Shown here one piece after another: positions 35,222-44,007 of a stretch of DNA of 64,000 nucleotides. The stretch's first letter is position 1; every line of letters begins with the position of its first letter. Position numbers and translations under genes: made by a program. Under the pieces are notes generated by a model, which was not told the origin of the DNA, ran no database searches, and saw nothing but the letters and a program-made list of their open reading frames with translations. The DNA lies in the NCBI RefSeq assembly GCF_011947195.1, contig NZ_JAATVY010000007.1, positions 62,001 through 126,000 of the forward strand, written 5' to 3'. Source of the stretch: Planosporangium thailandense (GTDB lineage Bacteria; Actinomycetota; Actinomycetes; Mycobacteriales; Micromonosporaceae).

Positions 35222-36754
35222 CTACGCCTTCGTGGCCACCCGGGATCCGCCACCGTTCCGTTTCGCCTGGTACATGGCGTTGTCCGCGCGCCTGACCAGA
35301 CCCGAGTGATCCGGCGCGTGGTCCGGGAAGACCGCGATGCCGATGCTCGCGCCGATGCGTACCTGCCGTCCCTCGACGCCGAACGGCTCCTCCAGCTGCG
35401 CGTGGATCCGTCCGGCGACCGCCGAGACCGCGGAGAGGTCGGGGTCGCCCGTGATCAGAACCGCGAACTCGTCGCCGCCGAGTCGCGCCAACGTGTTGTG
35501 GTCACGAACGGCGCGGAGCAACCGCTCGCCCACCCGCTCGAGCAGGACGTCGCCCGCATGGTGGCCGTACGTGTCGTTGACCTGTTTGAAGCCGTCAAGG
35601 TCGATCAACAGCAGCGCGACCCGTTCCCGACCGCCGGCCGCGCCGCTGATCGCTTGTTCGAGCCGGTCGAGCAGGAGCGAACGGTTGGGCAGGCCGGTGA
35701 GCACATCATGGAACGCCTGGTGGGCCAGCTCGGCCATCCGGGCCCGCTCGGCCTGCCGCAGGCGGGCGCTGTCGACGACCAGCCCGCCCTGCAACGCGAG
35801 CTGCCTGGCCAGCTCCCCGTCCCGGACACTCCACGCCCGGCTCCGGCTCGCGTCGCCGCACAGCGCGATCCCCACCAGGCCGGTCGCGGACAGCAGCGGC
35901 ATCGCCACGTAGGAACGCAGCTGCAGCGTACGCACGAACCCGCCCGGTCGGACCGGTGCCCGGTCCGCGTCGTCCACCAGGACCGGTGCGCGCTCCTGTT
36001 CGGCTCTGCGCCACACCGGGGAATCCCGAGCTACCCGCCCCACCATGGAACGCGCGATGGCCTCACTCAGCTCGGCGGACACGCCGACTCCGGCGGTGTG
36101 CCGGATCCGGCCGTCGGCGTCCACGAGCAGCATGCCGGCGCGCTCGGTCTGGAACGCCTCGGCGGTCACCCGGGCCACGATCTCGCCGGCGGTCTCGAAG
36201 CTCGAGGCGGCCATTCCCTCCTCGAACAGTCGGCGAACGGCCCGGCCGGCAACCGCGACGGCTCGCCGTTCCCGTTCGTCCGCGGATGCCCGCAGGGAGC
36301 TGGCGAGGTGGAGCGCGACAGCGCGGACGACGTCAGGGCGCAGCGCCGCAAGCCGGTCCCCGGCCAGCACCAGCACGCCCAGCGTCCGGCCCCCACGGCG
36401 CAGCGGGACGGCCAGCCGCTGCGCGGTCACGACCTCCCGGCCGCTTCCGGACCGGTACAGCTCGGCGGCCATCAGGCGGTCCGCGTCGGTCACCGACGCC
36501 CCGGCGCCGACGGTCGATACGACCCGGTCCCGCTCCCTGTCGAAGCCGTGGACCGTGGCGAACTCCAGCCCGGTCGCTTCCCGTACGGCGCGGTGCATCA
36601 GGTTCAGGATGCGCTGGGCCGACGGCTCTTCCCGGGCGGCGAGGTCGACGAGATCGGCAAGCAGTGTGACCTGCGCATCGGCGTCCTCGGGGTACGCCTG
36701 GGACGCGGCGGAGCGCCACTCACCAGTCGCCCGCCGATCGCTACTGACAGTCAC
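35222..36754 (-). CDS. GAF-GAF-GGDEF diguanylate cyclase
   Basis: A 510-residue cytoplasmic protein with two GAF-like domains (about 35-165 and 190-330; RRGGRTLGVLVLAGDR and MLLVDADGRIRHTAGV are parts). A helical linker (MAELAHQAFHDVLTGLPNR) leads into a GGDEF domain with the intact motif GGDEF (426-430) and DLDGFKQVNDTYGHHAGD. The five residues before GGDEF are preceded by RDHN, so the RxxD inhibitory site is not intact. The GTG at 36752-36754 was chosen because the longer frame to 36832 crosses a terminator hairpin. Ligands of the GAF domains are unknown. It faces the TPR-GGDEF gene tail to tail. Confidence 0.88.
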   Translation of the reverse strand: MTVSSDRRATGEWRSAASQAYPEDADAQVTLLADLVDLAAREEPSAQRILNLMHRAVREATGLEFATVHGFDRERDRVVSTVGAGASVTDADRLMAAELYRSGSGREVVTAQRLAVPLRRGGRTLGVLVLAGDRLAALRPDVVRAVALHLASSLRASADERERRAVAVAGRAVRRLFEEGMAASSFETAGEIVARVTAEAFQTERAGMLLVDADGRIRHTAGVGVSAELSEAIARSMVGRVARDSPVWRRAEQERAPVLVDDADRAPVRPGGFVRTLQLRSYVAMPLLSATGLVGIALCGDASRSRAWSVRDGELARQLALQGGLVVDSARLRQAERARMAELAHQAFHDVLTGLPNRSLLLDRLEQAISGAAGGRERVALLLIDLDGFKQVNDTYGHHAGDVLLERVGERLLRAVRDHNTLARLGGDEFAVLITGDPDLSAVSAVAGRIHAQLEEPFGVEGRQVRIGASIGIAVFPDHAPDHSGLVRRADNAMYQAKRNGGGSRVATKA

Positions 36755-36799
36755 GATCGTATTTCGGCAGCCAACCGCGCATCCTGAGGACTCCAGCGC

Positions 36800-36835
36800 C
36801 CGGTGGTACGCGGCACGACGGCCGCGTACCACCGG
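36800..36835. terminator. Strong hairpin left of the insertion element
   Basis: Perfect 15-bp arms CCGGTGGTACGCGGC (36800-36814) and its complement (36821-36835) with a 6-base loop. It is probably the terminator of the anti-sigma-like gene whose stop codon now lies on the far side of the IS, and it also separates the GGDEF promoter. Confidence 0.75.
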
Positions 36836-36841
36836 TCGCGG

Positions 36842-37822
36842 CTAGCTGTAATGCCCAGGACCGTTGTTGACCCGACTGATGGGTGGTTGGCCGCCGAGTG
36901 AGGTGTGGCTGCGATGGTAGTTGTAGATGTGCAGCCAGTCCGGCAGTGCGTCGGCGCGGTCCTGGTTTGAGCTGTATGGCCGGGCATAGGCCCACTCGTC
37001 GAGCAGGGTGCGGTTGAACCGCTCGGCCTTGCCGTTGGTCTGCGGGCGGTAGGGGCGGGTGAACCGGGCCTGGCCGCCGAGGTCGGTCAGGGCCTCGCGC
37101 CAGGCCCGGCCGTGGCGGTAGGCGAAGGCGTTGTCGGTCATGACGCGCTCGATGGTGATGCCGTGGCGGGCGAAGAAATCCGCAGCGCGGCGTAGGAAGA
37201 CGGCGCAGGTGGTGGCCTTTTCGTCGGGGTGGATCTCGGCGTAGGCCAGTCGGGTGTGGTCGTCGACGGCGCAGTGGACGTAGTCGTAGCCGACCCGGCG
37301 GCCGGCGAGTTGGTCGGTGCGGGACCGGCGATGCTGCCAGGAGTCGCGCCCGGCTGCCCGCCAGCCGCCGCCGTCGCGTAGCCGGCCGAGCTTTTTGACG
37401 TCGACATGCACCAGCTCGCCCGGGCGGGCGCGTTCGTAGCGGCGCACCATGTGGCCGGTGGGTCGGTCCAGCCAGGCCAGCCGGTGCAGACCGCGACGGG
37501 TCAGGATGGCGTGCACGGTCGAGGCCGGCAGGCCCACCAGCGGCGCCAGCCGGCGCGGGCCGAGCTTGCGTTCGACGCGCAGCCGACAGATCCGCGCCTC
37601 CACCTCGGCTGACGTCTTGTGGGGTAGCCGGTGGGCGACGCTGGGGCGGTCGGCCAGGCCGGCGTCGCCTTCGGCGTGCCAGCGGGCCAGCCACTTGTAG
37701 CCGGTCGCCCGTGAACACCCGAGCTCCTTGACCACGTGCGCGACCGGCCGGCCCTCATCGACGACACGCGCAACGAGCAGTCGGCGGGCGTACACGGTCA
37801 GGCGGGCATTACGGTGGGCCAT
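36842..37822 (-). CDS. IS481-family transposase
   Basis: A 326-residue transposase. The N-terminal helix-turn-helix domains (about 1-85; LLVARVVDEGRPVAHVVKELGCSRATGYKW) lead to a DDE integrase core. The catalytic residues are Asp in VHVDVKKLG, Asp in RVMTDNAFAY and Glu in NGKAERFNRTLLDEW. TRPYRPQTNGKAERFNRTL is the usual IS481 signature. The stop codon (36842-36844) lies in the duplicated target GCTAGC, outside the inverted repeat: the last element-borne codon is AGC and the TAG comes from the target. The frame is complete with no frameshift. Confidence 0.93.
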   Translation of the reverse strand: MAHRNARLTVYARRLLVARVVDEGRPVAHVVKELGCSRATGYKWLARWHAEGDAGLADRPSVAHRLPHKTSAEVEARICRLRVERKLGPRRLAPLVGLPASTVHAILTRRGLHRLAWLDRPTGHMVRRYERARPGELVHVDVKKLGRLRDGGGWRAAGRDSWQHRRSRTDQLAGRRVGYDYVHCAVDDHTRLAYAEIHPDEKATTCAVFLRRAADFFARHGITIERVMTDNAFAYRHGRAWREALTDLGGQARFTRPYRPQTNGKAERFNRTLLDEWAYARPYSSNQDRADALPDWLHIYNYHRSHTSLGGQPPISRVNNGPGHYS

Positions 37823-37925
37823 CGAGACCTCCGGTCAAGGTATGGGCGTCAGCACCTCACACCTCGCCGGAGGTCTCCCTATTGCTCAAGCCGACACGCC
37901 GTCAACAACGCTCATGGTCACTACA
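36847..37925. mobile_element. IS481-family insertion sequence, intact, with 6-bp target repeat
   Basis: A 1,079-bp element. Its ends are imperfect inverted repeats of about 25 bp: the left begins TGTAATGCCCAGG, the right (on the other strand) TGTAGTGACCATG, and both continue to a shared CGTTGTTGAC. Both ends are flanked by GCTAGC (36841-36846 and 37926-37931), a 6-bp target duplication. The single transposase gene fills the element. Matching flanks and an intact DDE gene suggest recent insertion. Confidence 0.85.
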
Positions 37926-37926
37926 G

Positions 37927-39210
37927 CTAGCCGGTGCAGCGCCAGATCGCGGGCTGATAGGTGATGTCCATCGACGATCCGGGCGGCGACGGAGCGGCTG
38001 CCGGCGGGCTGGGTCCGTCGCTGGGCGGGTTCACCCTCCTGCCGTAGGCGACCATTCCCACGACGACTGTGCCGTCGGCGCTGATGTACTGCGCGTGGAC
38101 CTCAACCTGGTCAGCCGCGCCCGGCAGGGCCGGTAGGTCGATCTTCGGGCCCGCGGTCGAGGTCGCGGTGGATTCCAGCAGGGCACCCCCGGTGAGCATC
38201 CGGCCGGTGCTGGTGATGCCGATGACGTCAGCGCCGGGGATCTGCCTGGTCGCTCCGGTGCGGAGGTTCCACACCACGCCGTTGGCCGTCACCCACCCGT
38301 TACGGATCTTCGGACGCATGTCCCACTTGTCCTTCGCGTCGGCGGGGACGGACAGCTCCCTGCCCGTGCCGTCGGGGAACCACACGTACGGGCGCTGGTG
38401 GTGGAAATCGGAGTAGACCTCCCCGACGATGGTGCCGTCCTCGTCGATGTCGAACGCCTCGCCGTGCGGGGCGCCGGCCGGCATCGGCAGGGCGACGGGA
38501 GTGGCGCCGGCCGAGGCCCACTTCACCGGGACCGGGTAGCCCTCGCCGGTGGCATCGTGGGCTCCGACGATCACACCCGCCTCGTTGATCGCGTAGGCGG
38601 AGTTGTCGCCCGTCGTCGTCGGCAGGTGCGTCAGCTTCCCGTCACGCACGACGGCGGGCGTCGACGAGGCGCTCCGATCCTGTTGGGGGTCCTTGGTACG
38701 CAGGACCGTACCCACCGCCACGCCCCCTGTGGTGGCGTCGTACAGGTCGACATCGCGTCCTGACACGTCTCGGTCGACCGTGGACGGCTTGCCGTTGTCC
38801 CAGATCGTCTCGTTCACCTCCGGCCGGTTCGGGTCGGACGTCCTACGCGAGGTGGAGCCCAGGATGTACCGCCCGGACGGGTCGATCCCGCGCACGTAGA
38901 GCTCGTACCCGTCGGGAACGGCCAGCTTCTGCACGGTGCACGACGCGCCCTGCGGACGCGTCACGGGCGGCCGTGGCGCGGCCGGTCGCCCGGTGTGCGC
39001 GGACCTGCCGTTGGCGACCACCACCGCGGACACGACGACGACAGCCGCGGTAGCCAGCGCGGAGCCCGAGATGGCCAGGGTTCGCCGTCGCCGGTGGCGC
39101 CGTCCCTGCGCCATCGCCCGGCGCACGTCGACCCGTGGCGGTCCGAGCGGCGGATCGGCCAGCGGGCGCAGCAGCGCGGCGGCGAGTTCTTCATCAGACA
39201 ACGCGCTCAT
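37927..39210 (-). CDS. Membrane-anchored protein partnered with the ECF sigma factor (anti-sigma-like)
   Basis: A 427-residue protein with a cytoplasmic N-terminus of about 45 residues (ELAAALLRPLADPPLGPPRVDVRRAMAQG), one membrane helix (about 46-68) and a large extracytoplasmic beta-rich domain. That domain has repeats of the form INEAGVIVGAHD and DIDEDGTIVGEVY, like HAF/propeller blades. Its ATG overlaps the sigma-factor stop (TGATG), the usual layout for sigma and anti-sigma pairs, and GGGAG precedes it. It may sense an extracellular signal and hold the sigma factor. The stop codon TAG lies in the IS target duplication but was original, so the protein is complete. Confidence 0.78.
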   Translation of the reverse strand: MSALSDEELAAALLRPLADPPLGPPRVDVRRAMAQGRRHRRRRTLAISGSALATAAVVVVSAVVVANGRSAHTGRPAAPRPPVTRPQGASCTVQKLAVPDGYELYVRGIDPSGRYILGSTSRRTSDPNRPEVNETIWDNGKPSTVDRDVSGRDVDLYDATTGGVAVGTVLRTKDPQQDRSASSTPAVVRDGKLTHLPTTTGDNSAYAINEAGVIVGAHDATGEGYPVPVKWASAGATPVALPMPAGAPHGEAFDIDEDGTIVGEVYSDFHHQRPYVWFPDGTGRELSVPADAKDKWDMRPKIRNGWVTANGVVWNLRTGATRQIPGADVIGITSTGRMLTGGALLESTATSTAGPKIDLPALPGAADQVEVHAQYISADGTVVVGMVAYGRRVNPPSDGPSPPAAAPSPPGSSMDITYQPAIWRCTG

Positions 39211-39737
39211 CAAACTCTCCCGCACGGGGTGAATGCCGGGGTGTCGAGCAACTGGCGCAGCGCGGCAAGTCCCCGATGCGTGTGGCTCTTGACCGTGCCC
39301 TCGCTGCAGCGCAGCGTGGCCGCCACCTCGGCGACCGACAGGTCACACATGAAACGCAACACCAGCACCGCGCGCTGGCGGCACGGGAGCTTCGCCAACG
39401 CTGCGGCGACCACTTCACGTTCCTCCACGGCCGCCGGGTACGACCCGGGAGGGGAGGGTGCCACCTCCGGGTCGGGGCCCTTGCTGAACAACCGCACCCG
39501 CGCCCACGGGGACCGCCGCTCACTCAGGAACGTGTTGGTGAGCATCGTGCGGACGTACGAATCCAGGTTGTCGACCGTGCGGATCCGGGCCCAGCCCACG
39601 TACAGCTTGGTGATCGTCTGCTGGACGAGGTCGTCGGCGCGGTGCCCGTCGCCGCAGAGCAGCGCACCGAGCCGCCTGAGGTCCGGCAGCCGCGCCGTGA
39701 CGTACTCGACGTACTCGTCGTCCGCCGATGCCCTCAT
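39210..39737 (-). CDS. SigE-family ECF RNA polymerase sigma factor
   Basis: A 175-residue two-domain sigma factor. Region 2 (about 10-80; LGALLCGDGHRADDLVQQTITKLYVGW) binds the -10 element and core. Region 4 (about 115-165; LPCRQRAVLVLRFMCDLSVAEVAATLRCSEGTVKSHTHRGL) holds the helix-turn-helix for the -35 element. The length is normal for the actinobacterial SigE-like group. It is followed directly by the membrane partner gene and is divergent from the dioxygenase gene. Region 3 is absent, as in all ECF factors. Its target promoters are not known. Confidence 0.93.
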   Translation of the reverse strand: MRASADDEYVEYVTARLPDLRRLGALLCGDGHRADDLVQQTITKLYVGWARIRTVDNLDSYVRTMLTNTFLSERRSPWARVRLFSKGPDPEVAPSPPGSYPAAVEEREVVAAALAKLPCRQRAVLVLRFMCDLSVAEVAATLRCSEGTVKSHTHRGLAALRQLLDTPAFTPCGRV

Positions 39738-40012
39738 CGGTCATCTCTCCTGATGTACCTCACACCCGTGGGACGCTGGGCGCGCTCCCCCGGGTTGACA
39801 CGACACGGTGTCCATTTCACATCGGACCGCACACTCCGACATATCAGTACTTATCAAGCTGTACGGCGTCGAAGCAACGGGAACGGCCGTCGCTATCGGC
39901 GACCGTCCAAAAGCGATCGGTCATTTTTGCCGATGACGTAACCCTCGCGGGCCTCCATGCCCGTCATTCGGTCAGCGAGACGTTGTGTTCGTTGTCGATG
40001 AGAGGTGAAGCC
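39738..40012. other. Divergent control region, sigma factor / dioxygenase
   Basis: This 275-bp interval holds the promoters of both flanking genes. The stretch 39835-39870 is AT-rich (ACATATCAGTACTTATCAAG), but no pair of -35/-10 boxes stands out clearly. No small gene is supported. Confidence 0.4.
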
Positions 40013-40897
40013 GTGAGTGTCTCCACACTGGGAACCACGTGGACCCCGATGAGCCCGGCACAGCGCGACCAGTTCGAGCGCGACGGCTACCTGATCCTGC
40101 CGGGCGCCCTGTCTCCGGACGAGGTGGGTCGGTACCGCGCCGCCGTCGAGGCCGTCTACCGCACGAAGGACGCGGTGGGCCGGCTCGCCCCGGACCGTTC
40201 GCTGCACTTGCTCAGCGCCGTACGAAACTGCCCAGAGCTCGCCGGCCTGATCGACCATCCCGCGGTCTTCCCGCTGGTCTGGTCCATCCTGGGCTGGAAC
40301 GTGCACGTCTACCACTCGCACATCGACGTCCACCCGCAACTGCCCGGCCCCAAGCCGGCCTGGTGGCACTGGCACCAGGACGGCGGCCGGCAGAACCGTG
40401 AGCTGGAGACCGACCCGCGCCCACGGATCTCGGTCAAACTGGCCTTCTGGCTGTCGGACGTCTCCCGTCCCGGCCGGGGCAACCTCACGCTCATCCCGGG
40501 CAGCCACCGTACGAACTGGCTGCCCGGCCCGCCCCGACGTGACCTCGCCTGGCCGCAGCCGGACGGCGCCGTCCAGATCACGGTCGAGCCGGGTGACGTC
40601 GTCTTCTTCGACCGGCGGATCTGGCACGCGCGCTCCGACAACCTGTCGCCGGTCACCCGCATGGCGGTCTTCTTCGGGTACACCTACCGCTGGATCGCCG
40701 TCCGCGACGAGGTCGCCGACCTGTGGCGGCAGCCGTGGTGGCAGGAGCTGAGCCCGGTACAGCGGCAACTGCTCGGCGGCGCCGGCGACGGCAGCGGCGA
40801 CCACCTGTGGGGCCACGACCCGGGCAGCACCCCGCTGTACCGGGAACTCGCCGCGCGCCAACTGCTGGACCCCGGCTACCCGCCGCTCATCCCATGA
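40013..40897 (+). CDS. Phytanoyl-CoA dioxygenase (PhyH) family protein
   Basis: A 294-residue Fe(II)/2-oxoglutarate-dependent dioxygenase. The iron ligands are the HxD pair H121 and D123 (WHWHQDGG) and the distal H205 (RRIWHARSDN); R216 (SPVTRMAVFFGY) is placed to bind 2-oxoglutarate. IPGSHRTNWLPG between them is typical of PhyH proteins. The GTG at 40013-40015 is chosen because GAGGTGA lies seven bases before; an ATG 15 bases upstream is possible. PhyH enzymes hydroxylate small molecules, often in secondary metabolism. It converges with an asparagine synthase gene; the substrate is unknown. Confidence 0.88.
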   Translation: MSVSTLGTTWTPMSPAQRDQFERDGYLILPGALSPDEVGRYRAAVEAVYRTKDAVGRLAPDRSLHLLSAVRNCPELAGLIDHPAVFPLVWSILGWNVHVYHSHIDVHPQLPGPKPAWWHWHQDGGRQNRELETDPRPRISVKLAFWLSDVSRPGRGNLTLIPGSHRTNWLPGPPRRDLAWPQPDGAVQITVEPGDVVFFDRRIWHARSDNLSPVTRMAVFFGYTYRWIAVRDEVADLWRQPWWQELSPVQRQLLGGAGDGSGDHLWGHDPGSTPLYRELAARQLLDPGYPPLIP

Positions 40898-40922
40898 TCC
40901 TGCGATGGCGCCGTCGCCCGCA

Positions 40923-40940
40923 GCGCCGGGATCCCGGCGC
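40923..40940. terminator. Palindromic hairpin between convergent genes
   Basis: GCGCCGGG and CCCGGCGC are perfect 8-bp arms around AT, lying between the dioxygenase and asparagine synthase stop codons. The short loop makes it a weaker candidate than the others. Confidence 0.4.
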
Positions 40941-40972
40941 GGCGGGCGGCGACCCGACGCTCGGCCCGGTTC

Positions 40973-42907
40973 TCAGCCCGCGGCGCCGCTGGTCGGGCTG
41001 ACGGGCAGCGACCCGGCGCGAGCCGACGGCTGCGCCAACGGCCGGCCGAGGAACATGTCGTACCACAGGCAGAAGATCAGCACCGTCCACAGCTTGCGGC
41101 TGTGGTCCGCGGCGCCCCGGCGATGCTCCTCCAACAGCCACCGCGCGTAGTTCAGATCGAGCAGGGCGTCCGCGCCCGAACCGCCGAGGATGTCCAGCGC
41201 CCAGTCGTACATCTCGCTGCGCAGCCACACCCTGATCGGGGTGGGGAAGCCGAGCTTCGGCCGGCTGACGATGTGGGGCGGGACGACGTCGGCCAGCGCC
41301 CGGCGCAGCGCGTACTTGGTGACGGTGGAGCGCGGGGGCAGCTTCAGCTCGGTAGGTACCGACGCGGCGACCGCGAACATCTCCTGTGTCAGGAACGGCA
41401 CGCGCACCTCCAACGAGTGCGCCATCGACATCCGGTCAGCCTTGACGAGGATGTCACCGGGCAGCCAGGTCTCCAGATCGACGTACTGCATCTTCTCGAC
41501 GTCACCGAGGTCGGCGCAGGCGGCGTAGATCGGCCCGGTGACCTCGGCGTGCGTCAGGTCCGGGTCGTACCGGCGCAGCAGACGCCGCTTGGTGTGCGCG
41601 TCGACCTCGCGGGCGTTGCCGTAGTACCGCTCCTCGATGTCGGTGGTGCCGCGCTGCAGGTAGCCCCGCCCCTTCACCCCCTCCGGGATCGCCCGCGACA
41701 CCGCGCGCAACCCTCGCCGCAACGGCGGGGGAAGCGCGCTGACCGGCCGCAGCGACAGCGGCTCGCGGTAGATCGGGTACCCCGCGAACAGCTCGTCGGC
41801 CCCCTCCCCGGACAGCGCGACGGTGACGTGCTCGCGCGCCGTGGCCGCGACGTAGTACAGCGGCACCAGCGCCGGGTCGGCGACCGGGTCGTCGAGGTGC
41901 CACACGATCCGGGGCAGCGCGTCCATCATCATCTGCGCGGTGACCGTGACCGGATGCATGGTGACGCCCAGGTGCTCGGCGCTGCGCTGCGCCGCCTCCA
42001 GCTCGCTGTAACCGGGTACGTCCAGCGCGGCGGTGAACGTGTGCAGATCGGCGTTGAACTCGCGGGCGAAGGCGACCACGGCCGTGGAGTCGATGCCGCT
42101 GGACAGAAAGGCACCGACCGGAACGTCGGAGCGCATGTGCAGGCGGACGCTGTCGCGCAGCGTCTGGCGGATCCGCCGGTACAGCGCCTCCGGGTCGTCG
42201 GTCGGGGTGGGCCGCCACTGCGGGCGGTGGTACCGCTCGACCTGCGGCGCGCCACCTGGCTCGAGGGTGAACATCCGGCCGGGGCCGAGGCGGGCGATGC
42301 CGTGGTGCATGCTGGCCGGCTCCGGTACGTACTGCAGAGTCAGGTAGTGCGACAGGCTCGTCTCGTCGAGCCCGGCCGGGTCGCGGGAAGCCGCCAGGAA
42401 CGGAAGCAGCGCCTTCTTCTCGCTGGCCACGTAGGTGCCGTCGGCGGTCGTGAGATGGTAGAGCGGCTTGATGCCGAACGGGTCGCGGGCGCCGAAGGCC
42501 CGGCGCTGCTCGCGGTCCCAGATGACGAGGGCGAACATGCCGCGCAGCCGCTGTACCGCCGCCGCTCCCCAGTGGTGGTACGCGGCCACGACGACCTCCG
42601 CGTCGCCCTCCGTGGCGAACCGGGCCCCGTACTCCCGGACCAGCTCTTTTCGCAGCTCCAGGTAGTTGTAGACCTCACCGTTGAAGGTGATCGCGTATCG
42701 GCCGTCGGCGTACGTCAGCGGCTGGTCGCTGTGTGCCACGTCGATGATCGACAAACGCTTGAAGCCCAGCACGGCGTCGTCGTCGACGACCACCAGGCCG
42801 CCTGCGTCCGGTCCGCGGTGGTGCAGGCGCTCGAGCGCCCGGGCCACGGCCGCGCGACGGGCCGGTGCCGAAGCATCGGCGCTGACGAATGTGAGCAGAC
42901 CGCACAT
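40973..42907 (-). CDS. asnB: Asparagine synthase (glutamine-hydrolysing), AsnB type
   Basis: A 644-residue two-domain amidotransferase. The N-terminal class II glutaminase domain starts MCGLLTF with Cys2 as the nucleophile and shows RLSIID, FNGEVYN and GDAEVVV. The C-terminal synthase domain has an ATP-pyrophosphatase loop SSGIDSTAVV (the usual SGGLDS with one Ser for Gly), SGEGADELFAGYP and a late RPKLGFPTP. ATG at 42905-42907 is fixed by the need for Met-Cys at the N-terminus. It could make asparagine or amidate another carboxylate; a paralogue of the housekeeping enzyme in a tailoring setting is possible given the adjacent dioxygenase and methyltransferases. Confidence 0.92.
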   Translation of the reverse strand: MCGLLTFVSADASAPARRAAVARALERLHHRGPDAGGLVVVDDDAVLGFKRLSIIDVAHSDQPLTYADGRYAITFNGEVYNYLELRKELVREYGARFATEGDAEVVVAAYHHWGAAAVQRLRGMFALVIWDREQRRAFGARDPFGIKPLYHLTTADGTYVASEKKALLPFLAASRDPAGLDETSLSHYLTLQYVPEPASMHHGIARLGPGRMFTLEPGGAPQVERYHRPQWRPTPTDDPEALYRRIRQTLRDSVRLHMRSDVPVGAFLSSGIDSTAVVAFAREFNADLHTFTAALDVPGYSELEAAQRSAEHLGVTMHPVTVTAQMMMDALPRIVWHLDDPVADPALVPLYYVAATAREHVTVALSGEGADELFAGYPIYREPLSLRPVSALPPPLRRGLRAVSRAIPEGVKGRGYLQRGTTDIEERYYGNAREVDAHTKRRLLRRYDPDLTHAEVTGPIYAACADLGDVEKMQYVDLETWLPGDILVKADRMSMAHSLEVRVPFLTQEMFAVAASVPTELKLPPRSTVTKYALRRALADVVPPHIVSRPKLGFPTPIRVWLRSEMYDWALDILGGSGADALLDLNYARWLLEEHRRGAADHSRKLWTVLIFCLWYDMFLGRPLAQPSARAGSLPVSPTSGAAG

Positions 42908-43192
42908 GAACGGTTTCCCTCTGGTCGGCGTGAATGCACCGCCCCGGCGGGGACGGCATCCCCGGCGCAAGGCGCACCGCCGGCACGGGGGCGCCCACCC
43001 GGTGAGCGCGGCACCCGAACCGGGCCGGCCGCCGGCGCTCACTACGGTGACGGGCGGGGGCGGCCGTGAGGTTGTCACGATCGTCGAACTTCCCGACCGC
43101 GGGGCGCGCCCGCCCCACACCGGTGATGGCCGGGTCTGCGCGGCACGATCCACCGTCGCGCACTGGCACCCCGGCCTCCGTGTGCAGGACGG

Positions 43193-43825
43193 CTACCGCG
43201 TACGGCGGATCCGCAGCACGCTGTCGGTGTGCCGGCCGGGTTGCCCCTCGGGACCGGTCAGGTCGTGTACGACGAGGTCCGTCACCTCGACCTGCCACCG
43301 ATCCGGAGGAAGGTCGAGGGAGTCGACGACTTCCGGCGCGGTCGGGAAGTGATGGGCGAACGGCGGGTGCTCGTGCCACGACGGCCATCCGGCGTGGCCG
43401 ACGATCAGCAGGACCCCGCCCGGCGCCACCGCGTCGGCCGCCCTGCGAAGGATCTTCTCCCGCTCGTCGGCCACTGCTACCGGTGAGTGGAAGAACTGAG
43501 CCGACACGAGATCGAACAGTCCTGCCGGAAACGACTGCGAAAGGTCGTGGCGCTCCCAGACGATACGGTCGCGGACGCCGGCCTCGGTCGCGCGTGCGGC
43601 CGCGCGGCGCAGGGCGGTCGCGGCGATGTCGACAGCCGTCACCCGCCAGCCCTGCTTCGCCAGCCAGATCGCGTCGGCGCCTTCGCCGCATCCCAGGTCC
43701 AGTGCGGTGCCGGGGGCGAGCGAGGCGACCTCGCGCACCAGCAACGGATTGGGGCGCCCGCTCCACACCTGGCCGCGCTCCTGGTAGAAGCCCTCCCAGT
43801 ACTGCTCCGGGGAGGTGTCGGTCAT
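43193..43825 (-). CDS. SAM-dependent class I methyltransferase (TehB-like)
   Basis: A 210-residue methyltransferase with motif I ALDLGCGEGADAIWLA near residue 41, VTAVDIAATAL as motif II, and VSAQFFHSPV and APGGVLLIVGHAG as later motifs. The opening YWEGFYQERGQVWSGRPNP and overall size resemble TehB/thiopurine-type methyltransferases that detoxify oxyanions or small molecules. ATG at 43823-43825 follows a purine-rich stretch. It stands alone between AsnB and another methyltransferase; both are minus strand but separated by gaps of 180-290 bp. The acceptor is unknown. Confidence 0.88.
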   Translation of the reverse strand: MTDTSPEQYWEGFYQERGQVWSGRPNPLLVREVASLAPGTALDLGCGEGADAIWLAKQGWRVTAVDIAATALRRAAARATEAGVRDRIVWERHDLSQSFPAGLFDLVSAQFFHSPVAVADEREKILRRAADAVAPGGVLLIVGHAGWPSWHEHPPFAHHFPTAPEVVDSLDLPPDRWQVEVTDLVVHDLTGPEGQPGRHTDSVLRIRRTR

Positions 43826-44007
43826 GCTCGTCTCCTGTCAAAGCGGCTGCGCATGCGAGCTGACCCGCCGGTCGTCGATGCGGAGGCGAGCATCCTCGCC
43901 CCTGGCAGACAGGGTGCGGCGCGTACGCGCGAAACCGCCAACTCTTTTGCTGCTTCGGCAAGTTTTGGTGACCCGCCGGACGCCCGTCGAGCGCGTCCTC
44001 GGAGCCG

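Noticed and set aside
35306-36787. Long plus-strand ORF of 493 codons
   Set aside because: It is the antisense shadow of the GAF-GAF-GGDEF gene, which has complete domains on the other strand.
37927-39210. Truncation of the anti-sigma-like gene by the IS
   Set aside because: Removing the element and one target copy restores the same TAG stop from GCTAGC, so the protein end is original.
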